Positions 16,572 to 25,044 of a stretch of DNA of 64,000 nt are shown piece after piece; the stretch's first letter is position 1; every line of letters starts with the position of its first letter. A program made the translations under genes and the position numbers. The stretch spans positions 1 through 64,000 of the forward strand of contig NZ_JABACJ020000016.1 of the NCBI RefSeq assembly GCF_012524165.2, written 5' to 3'. This stretch comes from Faecalicatena faecalis (GTDB lineage Bacteria > Bacillota > Clostridia > Lachnospirales > Lachnospiraceae). The notes below the pieces were generated by a model, which was not told the DNA's origin, did no database searches, and saw nothing but the letters and a program-made list of their open reading frames with translations.

Positions 16572-16928
16572 TTATTTTATGCGATATTTTTCAAACGCCT
16601 TTTCTCTATCCCAATGTACATCCTTACAAAACAAAACCAGCCAAATAATATATGCCACAATTGCAAGATATTGTGTAATGAACACTGAAACTATCGCCCC
16701 AGCCAACATGACCGCGGACCATATGAAGCAGGAATTTCTTATATCCCGGGCAATATATGCCTTATCATACAGCATCTGCTCTTCTTTCGAGAACATATTG
16801 AATCCAGAAACAAACTTTGCAGATTTTTCTTTGAATATAGCAAACAGTAAACCGATTACAACAAAAGCAGGCACCATGACAATGCAGCACCAGAAACCAA
16901 TATTTGTAATAATATTATCTAAAGCCAT
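16572..16928 (-). CDS. DUF3784 membrane protein
   Basis: The 118-aa protein begins MALDNIITNIGFWC (ATG 16928, GGGAGGGG four bases upstream). It has a first transmembrane helix, then the signature SGFNMFSKEEQMLYDKAYIARD that defines DUF3784, then two more helices. DUF3784 proteins are small, three-helix inner-membrane proteins of unknown function, frequent in Firmicutes. Upstream in-frame residues to 16973 have no RBS and are left out. Confidence 0.8.
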   Translation of the reverse strand: MALDNIITNIGFWCCIVMVPAFVVIGLLFAIFKEKSAKFVSGFNMFSKEEQMLYDKAYIARDIRNSCFIWSAVMLAGAIVSVFITQYLAIVAYIIWLVLFCKDVHWDREKAFEKYRIK

Positions 16929-17007
16929 AATTCCCCTCCCGGACAGATTTTCTATTGTCTTCATAATAATCAAAGCTGTAGATTAGGCCAATTAAATAAT
17001 CGCCATA

Positions 17008-17184
17008 TTAAACCGATACAGCTTCATCCACACTGATTTTATCCATTTTATACTTCCAGTGATAAACCACGGGCTCACGATTGACCTCGTCAAAGTACTT
17101 GTAAATTCGTTCTGTCAGTTCCTGCTTGGTGTTAACACGAATTCCCCTAAGCATCTGTTTCGTCATCTTACTGAAAAAGCTTTT
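17008..17184 (-). pseudogene. Transposase C-terminal remnant (IS630-like)
   Basis: Reading in from a stop, the frame encodes FFSKMTKQMLRGIRVNTKQE, then LTERIYKYFDEVNREPVV and YHWKYKMDKISVDE before a stop. This is the conserved tail of IS630-type transposases. The catalytic DDE part and start are absent and a stop codon closes the 5' side, so it is a dead fragment. No terminal inverted repeats are visible nearby. Confidence 0.7.
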
Positions 17185-17216
17185 ACATCAATTTCACACA
17201 TCCACATAGGCTTTAT

Positions 17217-18116
17217 CTACATCATGTTCTTATCAATGTAATCAAAATAGGTGGTTCTATTCACTTTTTCTGTATTGCTTTTATACCATTCAAATGACTC
17301 TTCTAATCCTGCTGACATCGGTTTTACTTCCTGCATAAGTTTATATTGTTCAGAAACATCAAGATAATATTCGTAGTTATCAAAGCAGAAATACTTCCTT
17401 TGTTCCATATCTCCATAGACATATTCGAATTCGGCTTGACTTCCAACAATACGATAACAAAGTTCAACCCATTCACGAATTGATATAGTGTCTCTATTTC
17501 CTACATTAAAAATATGTTGAGAGGGTTTATATCTTAATAGTATGTCTATAAATCTGCATAAATCATGAACATGAAAAAACTGTAACCTCATTTCACCATC
17601 TTTTGGTAAATAAAACTTTCTACCTGCCAAAGCACAGTCAAATACAAATGCTTCTCGATATACATTGTTCATTGGACCATATAAATATGGTGGTCTGAGA
17701 ATGTATGCATTTGGATTTCTTTGCAACAAAGCCGCTTCTGCATCAATTTTATCAGTTCCATAACTGCCACAATATTTATTAAAAGCTAATAGAGAATCTT
17801 CTTTAAAAGGCTGCATGGTATTCTCTGAATAGACAGCACCTGAGCTGATTAAAATATAATCTTCATAACTGCCTAAAGCATCTAGTAACTTTTCAACATC
17901 ATTGGAAGTATATGCCGTATCAATAACAATATCAAAATGATAATCACGAAGAACATCACCTAAATCATGTCTGTCTGCCTGGATAAGTTTTACCCCTCTT
18001 GATTGTTCCTTACTATTTCTATTAAGTACATATACATCGTAATTCTTCTCAACATAATACTCTGCAATATATCTGCTTATAAATACTGTTCCACCAGTTA
18101 CAAGTATCGTTTTCAT
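17217..18116 (-). CDS. NAD-dependent epimerase/dehydratase family protein
   Basis: A 299-aa extended SDR protein. The N-terminal dinucleotide motif is TGGTVFIS (7-14), with Ser in place of the usual final Gly. Active-site SSGAVY (91-96) and Tyr119-x3-Lys123 follow. YGPMNNVY and the FFHVHDLC region are typical of nucleotide-sugar epimerases. The likely substrate is a nucleotide sugar, but this is not decidable here. RBS GGAGGAGAG precedes ATG 18116. A 66-bp piece of its 5' region is duplicated at 16497-16563. Confidence 0.85.
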   Translation of the reverse strand: MKTILVTGGTVFISRYIAEYYVEKNYDVYVLNRNSKEQSRGVKLIQADRHDLGDVLRDYHFDIVIDTAYTSNDVEKLLDALGSYEDYILISSGAVYSENTMQPFKEDSLLAFNKYCGSYGTDKIDAEAALLQRNPNAYILRPPYLYGPMNNVYREAFVFDCALAGRKFYLPKDGEMRLQFFHVHDLCRFIDILLRYKPSQHIFNVGNRDTISIREWVELCYRIVGSQAEFEYVYGDMEQRKYFCFDNYEYYLDVSEQYKLMQEVKPMSAGLEESFEWYKSNTEKVNRTTYFDYIDKNMM

Positions 18117-18241
18117 ACTCTCCTCCGTCTCCTTGAATAACTATCTTGCTTTTAAGTCCATATTTACCTCAAATGTACATCCACCTGTCCACCAACTAAT
18201 GCTCTAAATACCCAAGTTGGGAATCACTCATTTAGGGGATT

Positions 18242-18616
18242 TTAGGCTGAAAAGAAGGCAGCTTTTACTATGAGCCACAATATGAGTATCCATATCATAA
18301 CTATCGGTATTGCATAGTACCAGTGTCTGGGTCTTCCATCCTGCCACATTCCCCTGGAGGCTTTTCTGTATTTCTCAAAGGTTTCTTTTGGTATCATCTT
18401 AATTATCAGTGCAATTAATGCAGGAATAATTATAATATCATCAAGATACCCCAAAACTGGAATACAATCAGGGATCAAATCAATTGGCGAAAGTGCATAC
18501 CCTATTGTTATTCCAGCCAATCTTTTTACGGCAAACGGAGTTTCCCGGTCTTTCAGACACAAAAATACGGCCGGGATATCTGTTTTCAATTCCGCTGCTT
18601 TTTCACTCAATTTCAT
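18242..18616 (-). CDS. YkvA family (DUF1232) membrane protein
   Basis: This 124-aa protein carries the DUF1232 core: AVKRLAGITIGYALSPIDLIPDCIPVLGYLDD, with the signature PIDLIPD and a following hydrophobic helix. A second membrane helix is near the C-terminus (about 98-120). DUF1232/YkvA proteins are small membrane proteins of unknown function. Start ATG 18616 has AAGGGG upstream. No operon partner is clear. Confidence 0.85.
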   Translation of the reverse strand: MKLSEKAAELKTDIPAVFLCLKDRETPFAVKRLAGITIGYALSPIDLIPDCIPVLGYLDDIIIIPALIALIIKMIPKETFEKYRKASRGMWQDGRPRHWYYAIPIVMIWILILWLIVKAAFFSA

Positions 18617-18677
18617 ATATATTCCCCTTCAAATTATAAAGCTATACTATTGATAAGTGTTCTTGAATCATTTGCGC

Positions 18678-19118
18678 TTACTTGCTTTCTCTGCGAATCC
18701 GAATCAATTCGAGTGTATCCTCATAGATCTGGTTTTTCTCTTTTAGATCAATCATAAGCCACCTCTGGCCGTTTCCTTCCTTTGTCGTATGATAGATTTC
18801 CTGTATTTCTTCTGATAGCTGTGGTAATATATTTTCGACGCTCTCCTTCTCCTTATTACCAACAACGACTAAAACTGTAAAATATTGTTCCTTGGGATAG
18901 ATTACGCACAGGCCTTTTCCTGCTTTTCTTAGCTTTATATTCCATCCGCGGGCCCAGACATCCTTGCTATATTCAATTTTGCATAATGCTTTATATTCCT
19001 TTTGCATATACTGATAAAACTGTCCAAACAAAGGATTTCCTATATACTCACTTATTTCATGTATATCTGGCGTATAATCAATGTTTTTTATGTCTATCAT
19101 AACGGTGTCTCTCTCCAT
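18678..19118 (-). CDS. DUF3788 family protein
   Basis: A 146-aa soluble protein with the DUF3788 pattern: GNPLFGQFYQYM, then IEYSKDVWARGWNIKLRK and LCVIYPKEQYFTVLVVVG. The function of this family is unknown. ATG 19118 overlaps the stop of the upstream DHFR fusion by one base (TAATG), implying translational coupling. A second ATG at 19100 has GGAGAGAG upstream and could be the real start. The coupling suggests a shared job with the DHFR-DUF3795 protein. Confidence 0.8.
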   Translation of the reverse strand: MERDTVMIDIKNIDYTPDIHEISEYIGNPLFGQFYQYMQKEYKALCKIEYSKDVWARGWNIKLRKAGKGLCVIYPKEQYFTVLVVVGNKEKESVENILPQLSEEIQEIYHTTKEGNGQRWLMIDLKEKNQIYEDTLELIRIRRESK

Positions 19119-19948
19119 TATTTCCCCAAATTCTCTTCTTTCCTAAAAAATGCCGATTCTAACAGCCGATACTCTTCCTCTATACATACATCCAGACATT
19201 TTGCTTTATAGAGATCCGAACGTCTCAGCATACTGCATATTTTTTCGCATGGATAATCCGGGCATTGATTACATTTATCAACCTCATGCTCTTTTATACA
19301 ATCGACCAGCTGGTATGCACACTGCTTATGTGAGGAACATCCTGTGCATTTTATTTCTTCATTTGATACAACGTGGTCTCTCCATCCAACTTTGTGCCAT
19401 AACTCGGCAGCCTTTTGCAGAGCCTCGTCTGTTTTGGCAAGATACCTTGGGCAGCATAGACAATTGTCTCCGCATAATGTGAACTTTCTAGTGTATGTAA
19501 CATAGGTATAAGGGATATCCCCCTCAAAATATTGATTGATTTCTTTCTCAAATAATTCCTCGTCAAACTCTGGAAAATACGTATCCCCTTCAACTTCAAG
19601 GTCAATTTCCGTAATATACATCTTGTCTGCTAAAGGCAGAGCCTCCTCATAGAGCCTGGCACCTCCAGAGATATAGATATCCTTTCCTTCTGCCATAATA
19701 AGTGCTTCATCTAACGATTTAGCTGTCATACAATTCTCTGCATCAAAGTTTTTAGACGCAGATATCACAATTGTTGTTCTATTGGGAAGCGGTCTTTCTA
19801 TTTCCTCATAAGAACGTCTGCCCATAATCACGACATTTCCAGTTGTCAGCTCTTTGAAACGTTGCTGCTCTCCTTTGATTTTCCAGGGAATGCGGCCCTT
19901 GTTCCCTATGACACGATTTTTAGCATATGCAACAACTATATTGATCAT
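19118..19948 (-). CDS. Dihydrofolate reductase fused to a DUF3795 cysteine-rich domain
   Basis: Residues 1 to about 160 are dihydrofolate reductase: VVAYAKNRVIGNKGRIPW, catalytic acid Glu27 (Asp in E. coli), Trp22, VIMGRRSYEEI and the ISGGARLYEEAL NADPH loop. From about 165 a DUF3795-type domain follows with CGDNCLCCP, CTGC, DCIKEHEVDKC and CPDYPC, likely metal-binding. Start ATG 19948 has a GGAGG RBS; the frame to 19972 is upstream of it. The DHFR part would reduce dihydrofolate with NADPH; the role of the tail is unknown. The fusion is continuous without frameshift. Confidence 0.88.
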   Translation of the reverse strand: MINIVVAYAKNRVIGNKGRIPWKIKGEQQRFKELTTGNVVIMGRRSYEEIERPLPNRTTIVISASKNFDAENCMTAKSLDEALIMAEGKDIYISGGARLYEEALPLADKMYITEIDLEVEGDTYFPEFDEELFEKEINQYFEGDIPYTYVTYTRKFTLCGDNCLCCPRYLAKTDEALQKAAELWHKVGWRDHVVSNEEIKCTGCSSHKQCAYQLVDCIKEHEVDKCNQCPDYPCEKICSMLRRSDLYKAKCLDVCIEEEYRLLESAFFRKEENLGK

Positions 19949-20030
19949 TTTTCCTCCACTCAGAACGCTCATGGTATTTTCATACTAATTTTTATTTAAG
20001 AAAAGTTTACAGATAATAATGTCTGAACAT

Positions 20031-20175
20031 CTCCTAATCATAACAACCCCATGTTTATAAACTTGCTTATAGGTAAAGTATAACATGGGTCAATTTTAAC
20101 ATTCAATCAAAAAGGCATATGACGTTTTTTACATATGCCTGTAGATTATATATTTTCTTCTTATCTATAAATTGA
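20031..20175. mobile_element. Deletion relic of an IME of the same family
   Basis: Bases 20031-20108 match the recombinase upstream region (6281-6358), including the CCATG/CATGG dyad. From 20104 the sequence matches 8216-8288, the hairpin upstream of the relaxase gene. The two parts are fused at CAATC, which is present at both donor points (6352-6356 and 8216-8220). Recombinase, spacer and relaxase genes are gone. Confidence 0.7.
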
Positions 20176-20184
20176 AATTTATTT

Positions 20185-20388
20185 CTATTTTTTCATGTAC
20201 TCGGACTTTACTTTGTCTATTGTTTTCCCACCAATACCAAAATTTTTATCTGGTAATTCTTTAATCGTGATTGAGAAAAATTCTTGTGGTACATGCATTA
20301 TTTCAGATGATACTTCTGTTAAACGACTAATTAAATTTTCTTTTTGTTCATCTGATAAAACTCCGCTTTCGATTGTTATATATGGCAT
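20185..20388 (-). CDS. 4-oxalocrotonate tautomerase family protein
   Basis: A 67-aa protein starting MPYITIESG, so the catalytic N-terminal Pro (Pro1 after Met removal) is present. It continues LSDEQKENLISRLTEVSSEI and VPQEFFSITIKE, as in small tautomerases. Such proteins form hexamers that catalyse keto-enol tautomerisation; the physiological substrate is unknown. ATG 20388 follows AGGAGG at 7 nt; in-frame residues up to 20475 are excluded. It sits directly behind the element relic, in the position where the intact IME has its cargo gene, so it may be stranded cargo. Confidence 0.85.
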   Translation of the reverse strand: MPYITIESGVLSDEQKENLISRLTEVSSEIMHVPQEFFSITIKELPDKNFGIGGKTIDKVKSEYMKK

Positions 20389-20475
20389 TTTAATCCTCCT
20401 TTCAAATAATGGGACACCGATTATAGTAGTTCCATTATACAGTGCCTTCCTGACAATTACCAGTACTTCATACAC

Positions 20476-21555
20476 TCAGATTACGATGAACACCACACAC
20501 TCTGCCACTAAAACTCCACCCATTATACAGATGACCCACGGTGCCGTCCCCACCAGCACTGCGGACAGGAGCATCACCGCTGGCACCACATATTTCCTTG
20601 GATGGTGCCACAGGTCACTCTCGATTTTCCAATGGCGAAGAGGCCGGAACCATTCCAGGAGGACAGAACCAATGGCACTCTGCAGTGCAAAGATGACTGC
20701 GCATAAGATGGTCTCACTGCTTATTTCTCCCCCCTGAATCTTCCAGCTGCATATAAAGATCAGATCTGCCAGGATATTAGAAGTAAAAATGAAAAGGCAA
20801 TATGGAATACAAAAATGCTTCCTCTGCCCCGGCAGAAAGCGCACCGCCTGTTCCAGGGCCGGATCACAGGAAAGCAGAATACATAAAGGGGTATTCAGAG
20901 AAAGGATAGCAAACCCCATGGGCAGGACAGACAGCCCGTTCATCTGTCGGAAAAAGACTGGAAGCAGACAGGCTATAACGCACATTGCTACTGTATTGAC
21001 CAGGTAATTTTTATGGTCCGTCATATATCTGAAGAAATATTTCCATATAAAATGTCTGCGTCCAGCTTTCCAGCGCTGTCCCGCAATATGCTTTTCTGCG
21101 TAAAAACAATAAACATCTGCGCCTTTCAGACAGTAGAACAGACATGCCGCCGTCAGAACTGCCGCCAGAGCACATAGGATGCTCCAGATGATTTCTACAG
21201 CCCCCATCTTCGAAATGGAAAATACAACTGCCAGCAGGATGCATGTCTTGGTCACCAGTGTATAACATCCCAATGCCCCAATATACGCGCATATGAACTT
21301 CTTGCTTTCAAATGGGAGCATCATCATGTTTTTCAGATATGCCCTGTTGTCAATAGAGGACAGAGCCTGCCACATTACACCTGCAGTAAATGTGGCAGTC
21401 ATCAGGTACAATATAAGAGGTGCGATTTGAATCTGTATACTGGAAATCGAAAGAGCCCAGAAAATGATAAGGCTGCCTATAAGTGACCTTAAGATCCGCT
21501 CATATTTCACACCAAACAGTTTTTTTGCAAATACGTTATACATGTTTTTCATCAT
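20476..21555 (-). CDS. ABC-2 type permease of LytTR-linked exporter
   Basis: A 359-aa polytopic membrane protein with about ten hydrophobic segments and a central basic loop (GQRWKAGRRHF). It overlaps the ATPase gene by 20 bp, indicating coupled translation, and is the final gene of the operon regulator-kinase-small protein-ATPase-permease (24678 to 20476). The substrate is unknown; a peptide is plausible from the AgrAC-like sensing genes. No ATPase motifs are present. Confidence 0.75.
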   Translation of the reverse strand: MMKNMYNVFAKKLFGVKYERILRSLIGSLIIFWALSISSIQIQIAPLILYLMTATFTAGVMWQALSSIDNRAYLKNMMMLPFESKKFICAYIGALGCYTLVTKTCILLAVVFSISKMGAVEIIWSILCALAAVLTAACLFYCLKGADVYCFYAEKHIAGQRWKAGRRHFIWKYFFRYMTDHKNYLVNTVAMCVIACLLPVFFRQMNGLSVLPMGFAILSLNTPLCILLSCDPALEQAVRFLPGQRKHFCIPYCLFIFTSNILADLIFICSWKIQGGEISSETILCAVIFALQSAIGSVLLEWFRPLRHWKIESDLWHHPRKYVVPAVMLLSAVLVGTAPWVICIMGGVLVAECVVFIVI

Positions 21556-22243
21556 GCAGCGCCTCCCGAATCTGTGCAGCCTCTATGTCCTTGTGTTCAA
21601 AACATTTACTGATCTTCCCGCCCTCTAACACCAGCACCCGGTCACAGGTAAGCGTAATGCTCTCTAAAATGTGGGAGGAAAATAGGATTGTTCCATACTT
21701 CTTATAATCTGCAATCAGTTGATACAGAAACTCCGTACTCGTAAAATCCAGCCCGTTGACCGGTTCATCTAACAAAAGCAGCTCAGGCTTTAATGCAAAT
21801 GCTGTGATCAGATATGCCTTTTTCTTATTTCCCGTTGACAAATCTTTCAGGAGCATATCTGTATACTCTTCAAAATGAAAACCCGAAATAAGCTCTGAAA
21901 CATCACACTTTTCTCTGTGATAAGCACAAAATACATAGGACAGATATTCCCGGAATGTAAAATACTGAAAAGAATGATCCTCATCAAAAACGGTATAACG
22001 GCGGAGTTTAAAATCTTTATCCCGAAATTTTACAGGACTTACGTTCATCCAGATTCCATCGACCTTATACTGCCCCATCAGACCGGAAAGAATATTGATA
22101 AATGTGGTCTTTCCAGCGCCATTTAGGCCAATCAGCCCCACGGATTCATGAGATTTCAAATCGATAGAAAGACCATCCAGGACCGTTTTTTCCCGGCTGT
22201 ACCATGCCCGCAGATTTTTGACTGTTAATAAAGACGCTTCCAT
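21536..22243 (-). CDS. ABC transporter ATP-binding protein of LytTR-linked exporter
   Basis: The 235-aa ATPase has Walker A GLNGAGKTT, Walker B LLLLDEPVNGLD, and a signature that is degenerate (DLSTGNKKK instead of LSGGQ). The altered signature is seen in some exporter ATPases. ATG 22243 has AAAGGAGG at good distance. The product energises the permease encoded just downstream. Confidence 0.88.
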   Translation of the reverse strand: MEASLLTVKNLRAWYSREKTVLDGLSIDLKSHESVGLIGLNGAGKTTFINILSGLMGQYKVDGIWMNVSPVKFRDKDFKLRRYTVFDEDHSFQYFTFREYLSYVFCAYHREKCDVSELISGFHFEEYTDMLLKDLSTGNKKKAYLITAFALKPELLLLDEPVNGLDFTSTEFLYQLIADYKKYGTILFSSHILESITLTCDRVLVLEGGKISKCFEHKDIEAAQIREALHDEKHV

Positions 22244-22321
22244 ACAAAGTTCCTCCTTTCCGGTATCTTCACCGCTTGTTGAGTCATAGCGGCACTGTGT
22301 TTTCATTATGATTTTCGGGGA

Positions 22322-22495
22322 CTATTTCCCTTTACCATTCTGTTCTGTCTTCCACGTTGCATAGGCTGAATATAGGAATACAACGCCAACAACAGCGTAG
22401 AGACCAGCCATTGGAAGCATACCGGAAATACCAGATACCATTGCAACAATCAGCCAGACCAAACCTAAAATACTTCGAATATGTACGTGACGCAT
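22322..22495 (-). CDS. 57-aa membrane protein in LytTR/ABC operon
   Basis: The protein MRHVHIRSILGLVW continues with two hydrophobic helices (about 9-24 and 30-46) and ends with a charged tail, WKTEQNGKGK. AGGAGG lies 7 nt before ATG 22495. It sits between the kinase and the ATPase genes on the same strand, after a terminator that may partly separate it from the kinase. Unlike a bacteriocin precursor it lacks a double-Gly leader. It may be a transporter subunit or small regulator. Confidence 0.7.
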   Translation of the reverse strand: MRHVHIRSILGLVWLIVAMVSGISGMLPMAGLYAVVGVVFLYSAYATWKTEQNGKGK

Positions 22496-22602
22496 ATCCA
22501 TACCTCCTTCTATTTACTGTTCTTTGTTTGTTGTTGTCTTTATCATAACTAAAAAAAATGACCAAAACAGAAATGTCCGCAAACGGCAGGTTTTTGTCCA
22601 CG

Positions 22603-22640
22603 AAAAACCGCAGGGGTCCATGAAACCGGATTTCCTGCGG
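22603..22640 (-). terminator. Terminator after GHKL kinase gene
   Basis: On the minus strand CCGCAGG and CCTGCGG form a 7-bp GC-rich stem (22634-22640 with 22608-22614), with a 19-nt loop, followed by TTTTT (22607-22603). It separates the kinase gene from the small protein/ABC genes, which may then have their own regulated promoter (TTGGTC region near 22555). Confidence 0.65.
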
Positions 22641-22663
22641 TAAAGAAAGCTTTTATGCCGATA

Positions 22664-23962
22664 CTATTCTTTTGTTACTCCATGATAAGACAGTGTCGCC
22701 ACTGCTCTGAACAGACCGTCTTCATAATCGGTACTCACGGTGCCATCATACTTTGCGGCGGCCGCCTGTGCACTTTTCAGGCCCCATCCATGCAGTCCTT
22801 TCTGAGTTTTAGTTGTCTTTAACTGACCATGCTCTGCCTGAATTGTTTCTGCAAAATGGTTTTCTACTTTAATGACCAGCATCTGATGGATGCGCCGTAT
22901 TGTGAGGGAAATTGTCCGCTGCTCAGGAGGATTAACCTTCTCCGCTGCTTCCAGCGCGTTGTCCAGCAGATTTCCAAGGATGGCACTGAGGTCAGCACTG
23001 CGGATATTGGTGTGTCTTGGAAATTCCACCTCTGCCTGCAGACTGATCTGCCGGTCAGCCGCAGCAGCCATCTTACTGTTGATCAGATAATCGATGGTCT
23101 CATCCCCAGTCCATACAGTATCTGTCATCTCACGCAAAGGCTCCTGCAGCTCGTCCAGATATGCTGCAGCCTCCTGATACTTTTCGTTTTTCAAAAATTG
23201 TCGCAGCACACCGATATGATTATGAAAATCATGAAAGAGCTTGGCATTTACCGAATACGCCTGATTTAATGTGGTGTAATCCCTCTCCAGGAGCTCAGCC
23301 TGCTCCGACTTCAGCCTTGCCAGCTCTTTTTCTGCCTCATACTGACGGCTGATATTCAGGACCAGCACCGCCATCATCAGAATGACAGACAGTATCATCC
23401 ACATGAACATCGTATCCTCTGGAATATCCAGTACTGTTTGGCTGTTCAGAGTAATCACTGCGATAAAACCAGCCATAACTACGGAAGAAACCAGGCGGAA
23501 TACTTCTTTGTAGGTCAGATCAGGATGTTTGAACACAAACAATGCCAAAACGGCCAGGAACAAATTTAACAGCCACCCTCCTGCCTGTCCAGATAAGGCT
23601 GTCTTATCCAGAAAAACTCCAGACCCCCAAGCAACTCCAAGACCTGCGGAAAGCAGAAACTCCCAGAAGGAAACTGCAATCTCATAAAAAATACTAATGC
23701 AAAGGCACATTCTGAGCTTTTCTTTCTGACTCTGTCCGGTACAAAATGCAATCACGAAAGCCATCAAGATTCCCTGGTAAAATGGTGTGATATTCATCAA
23801 TCCTGTGCAGATTACAACTACTATTGTTCCCACAACGCAGAGAACGCCGGCTCTGAGACAGGGCTTTTCTAATTTCAGGCTTCGGCAGATGAGGAACAGA
23901 CAGATTACGGAGCGCAGAACATAAGCTAAGATATCCAAAAACAGAATCATCCACTTTATCAT
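22664..23962 (-). CDS. GHKL-domain sensor kinase (AgrC-like)
   Basis: The 432-aa protein begins with six or so transmembrane helices (residues 1-200), then a short coiled segment, the H-box region LFHDFHNHIGVLRQFL and a GHKL ATPase domain with NLLDNALEAA and GWGLKSAQAA. This layout matches AgrC/ComD-type peptide sensors. ATG 23962 follows a GGGGGG RBS and overlaps the regulator gene's end by 4 bp. The likely signal is a peptide from the cell itself or a competitor. No precursor peptide gene was found here. Confidence 0.88.
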   Translation of the reverse strand: MIKWMILFLDILAYVLRSVICLFLICRSLKLEKPCLRAGVLCVVGTIVVVICTGLMNITPFYQGILMAFVIAFCTGQSQKEKLRMCLCISIFYEIAVSFWEFLLSAGLGVAWGSGVFLDKTALSGQAGGWLLNLFLAVLALFVFKHPDLTYKEVFRLVSSVVMAGFIAVITLNSQTVLDIPEDTMFMWMILSVILMMAVLVLNISRQYEAEKELARLKSEQAELLERDYTTLNQAYSVNAKLFHDFHNHIGVLRQFLKNEKYQEAAAYLDELQEPLREMTDTVWTGDETIDYLINSKMAAAADRQISLQAEVEFPRHTNIRSADLSAILGNLLDNALEAAEKVNPPEQRTISLTIRRIHQMLVIKVENHFAETIQAEHGQLKTTKTQKGLHGWGLKSAQAAAAKYDGTVSTDYEDGLFRAVATLSYHGVTKE

Positions 23963-24678
23963 ATGTGTGCCCCCCAATACCCGTTGATCTGATTCTTCAC
24001 ATCCTGCAGATGAGACCGGCTGATGGGAAGCGATCCTCCTTCATCCAGGACTGCCATTGCATCCTTCACCTGCATAATATGTATGATATTGACGATGCAG
24101 CCCCGGTCAATAAAAATAAATTCCTCAGATGACAACTCCTCAAATACCTGCTGCAGAGTCTTACGCACTTTAGATTCCCCATGAACTGTCTGTATCCTTG
24201 CATATTTTCCATCACGTTCAATATAGAGGATTTCCTTGTAAGGAATCTTCTCGAGTCTTCTGGTGGTCTGAATCGTATAGACCTTTCCTTCCTCTAACTG
24301 AAGAAGTTTGACTGCATCTAAAACTGCGGTAGGAAGTCGTCTCTGAATATCATTCTTAGGTACATAACGGAAAATGGACAGTTCAAATGCATCGATTGCA
24401 TACTCTATGTGGGAGGTAATAAAGATGATCTTCACATTCGGAAGATAGGGCTTGATTTTCTCTGCAAGTTCCATCCCGGTCTTCCCCGGCATCTCAATAT
24501 CTAACAGAATCAGATCATAAAAAAGCTGATCCTCTGCGATATCCGAAAAAAGGTTGTCGCTCCTTGTATAGGCCGTAATTTTGCCGATAGCTCCTGCTTT
24601 CTTTAAACACTCTTCTGTAATCTTAATATTTGCGGAGACAACATCTCTCTCGTCATCACATACTGCTATCTTAAGCAT
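23959..24678 (-). CDS. LytTR family response regulator (AgrA-like)
   Basis: Residues 1-125 form a receiver (KIAVCDDERD, phospho-acceptor Asp in ILLDIEMPG, Lys in YVPKND). A LytTR DNA-binding domain follows (VYTIQTTRRLEKI, ILYIERDGKYA, FIFIDRGCIVN). ATG 24678 has GAGGTG upstream; the frame runs further to 24738 without a better RBS. It is expected to activate the ABC exporter genes downstream. Confidence 0.9.
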   Translation of the reverse strand: MLKIAVCDDERDVVSANIKITEECLKKAGAIGKITAYTRSDNLFSDIAEDQLFYDLILLDIEMPGKTGMELAEKIKPYLPNVKIIFITSHIEYAIDAFELSIFRYVPKNDIQRRLPTAVLDAVKLLQLEEGKVYTIQTTRRLEKIPYKEILYIERDGKYARIQTVHGESKVRKTLQQVFEELSSEEFIFIDRGCIVNIIHIMQVKDAMAVLDEGGSLPISRSHLQDVKNQINGYWGAHI

Positions 24679-24738
24679 CCTGTTATCACCTCTTCTTCCT
24701 TTCGCAACAATTAGCCAGAGGGCTTGCATCCTGTGCAC

Positions 24739-25044
24739 TGCCTGCTGCTCATACTGCTTCCATATTGTCTTTCATTATAAGGCATTTTCCTCTTATACTC
24801 AACTTAAGAACGAGAATCCGCCATGCAAGCTCGATTTCGCGGCATTGCCGCTGCATCTCGCTTCGGCTAAACGCCGTATGGTAATTTTTGCACAGTTTGT
24901 GCTTAGTGAGCAAGCTCCCACGCATAAACTGTACAAAAATTACCGCATGGCTAAATAGTAACAAAATCTTCAGAAAGATTAAATCATTTTCCACAGTCTG
25001 ATTCGTTACAGTTATATAGGGGACGCCCTTAGGAGGAATGAATC
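24739..25044. other. Intergenic region with long inverted repeat
   Basis: About 300 bp between the divergent LytTR and ECF sigma operons. It holds a palindrome-rich block (24785-24870, including GCGGCATTGCCGC) and a 30-bp inverted repeat (24873-24951, separate entry). The short overlapping frames here are not conserved. The ECF promoter must lie in the last 80 bases, after 24960. Confidence 0.55.
24873..24951. repeat. 30-bp near-perfect inverted repeat
   Basis: The arms 24873-24902 and 24922-24951 share CGGTAATTTTTG-like cores and are complementary at 25 of 30 positions by eye, with a 19-nt spacer. They begin and end with GCC/GGC. Such structures resemble palindromic intergenic repeats or miniature transposable elements; a terminator role is possible but no T tail follows. 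Confidence 0.65.

Noticed and set aside
22332..22601. 89-codon frame over the small membrane protein gene
   Set aside because: It is another frame of the real 57-aa gene, which has the AGGAGG site and hydrophobic pattern.
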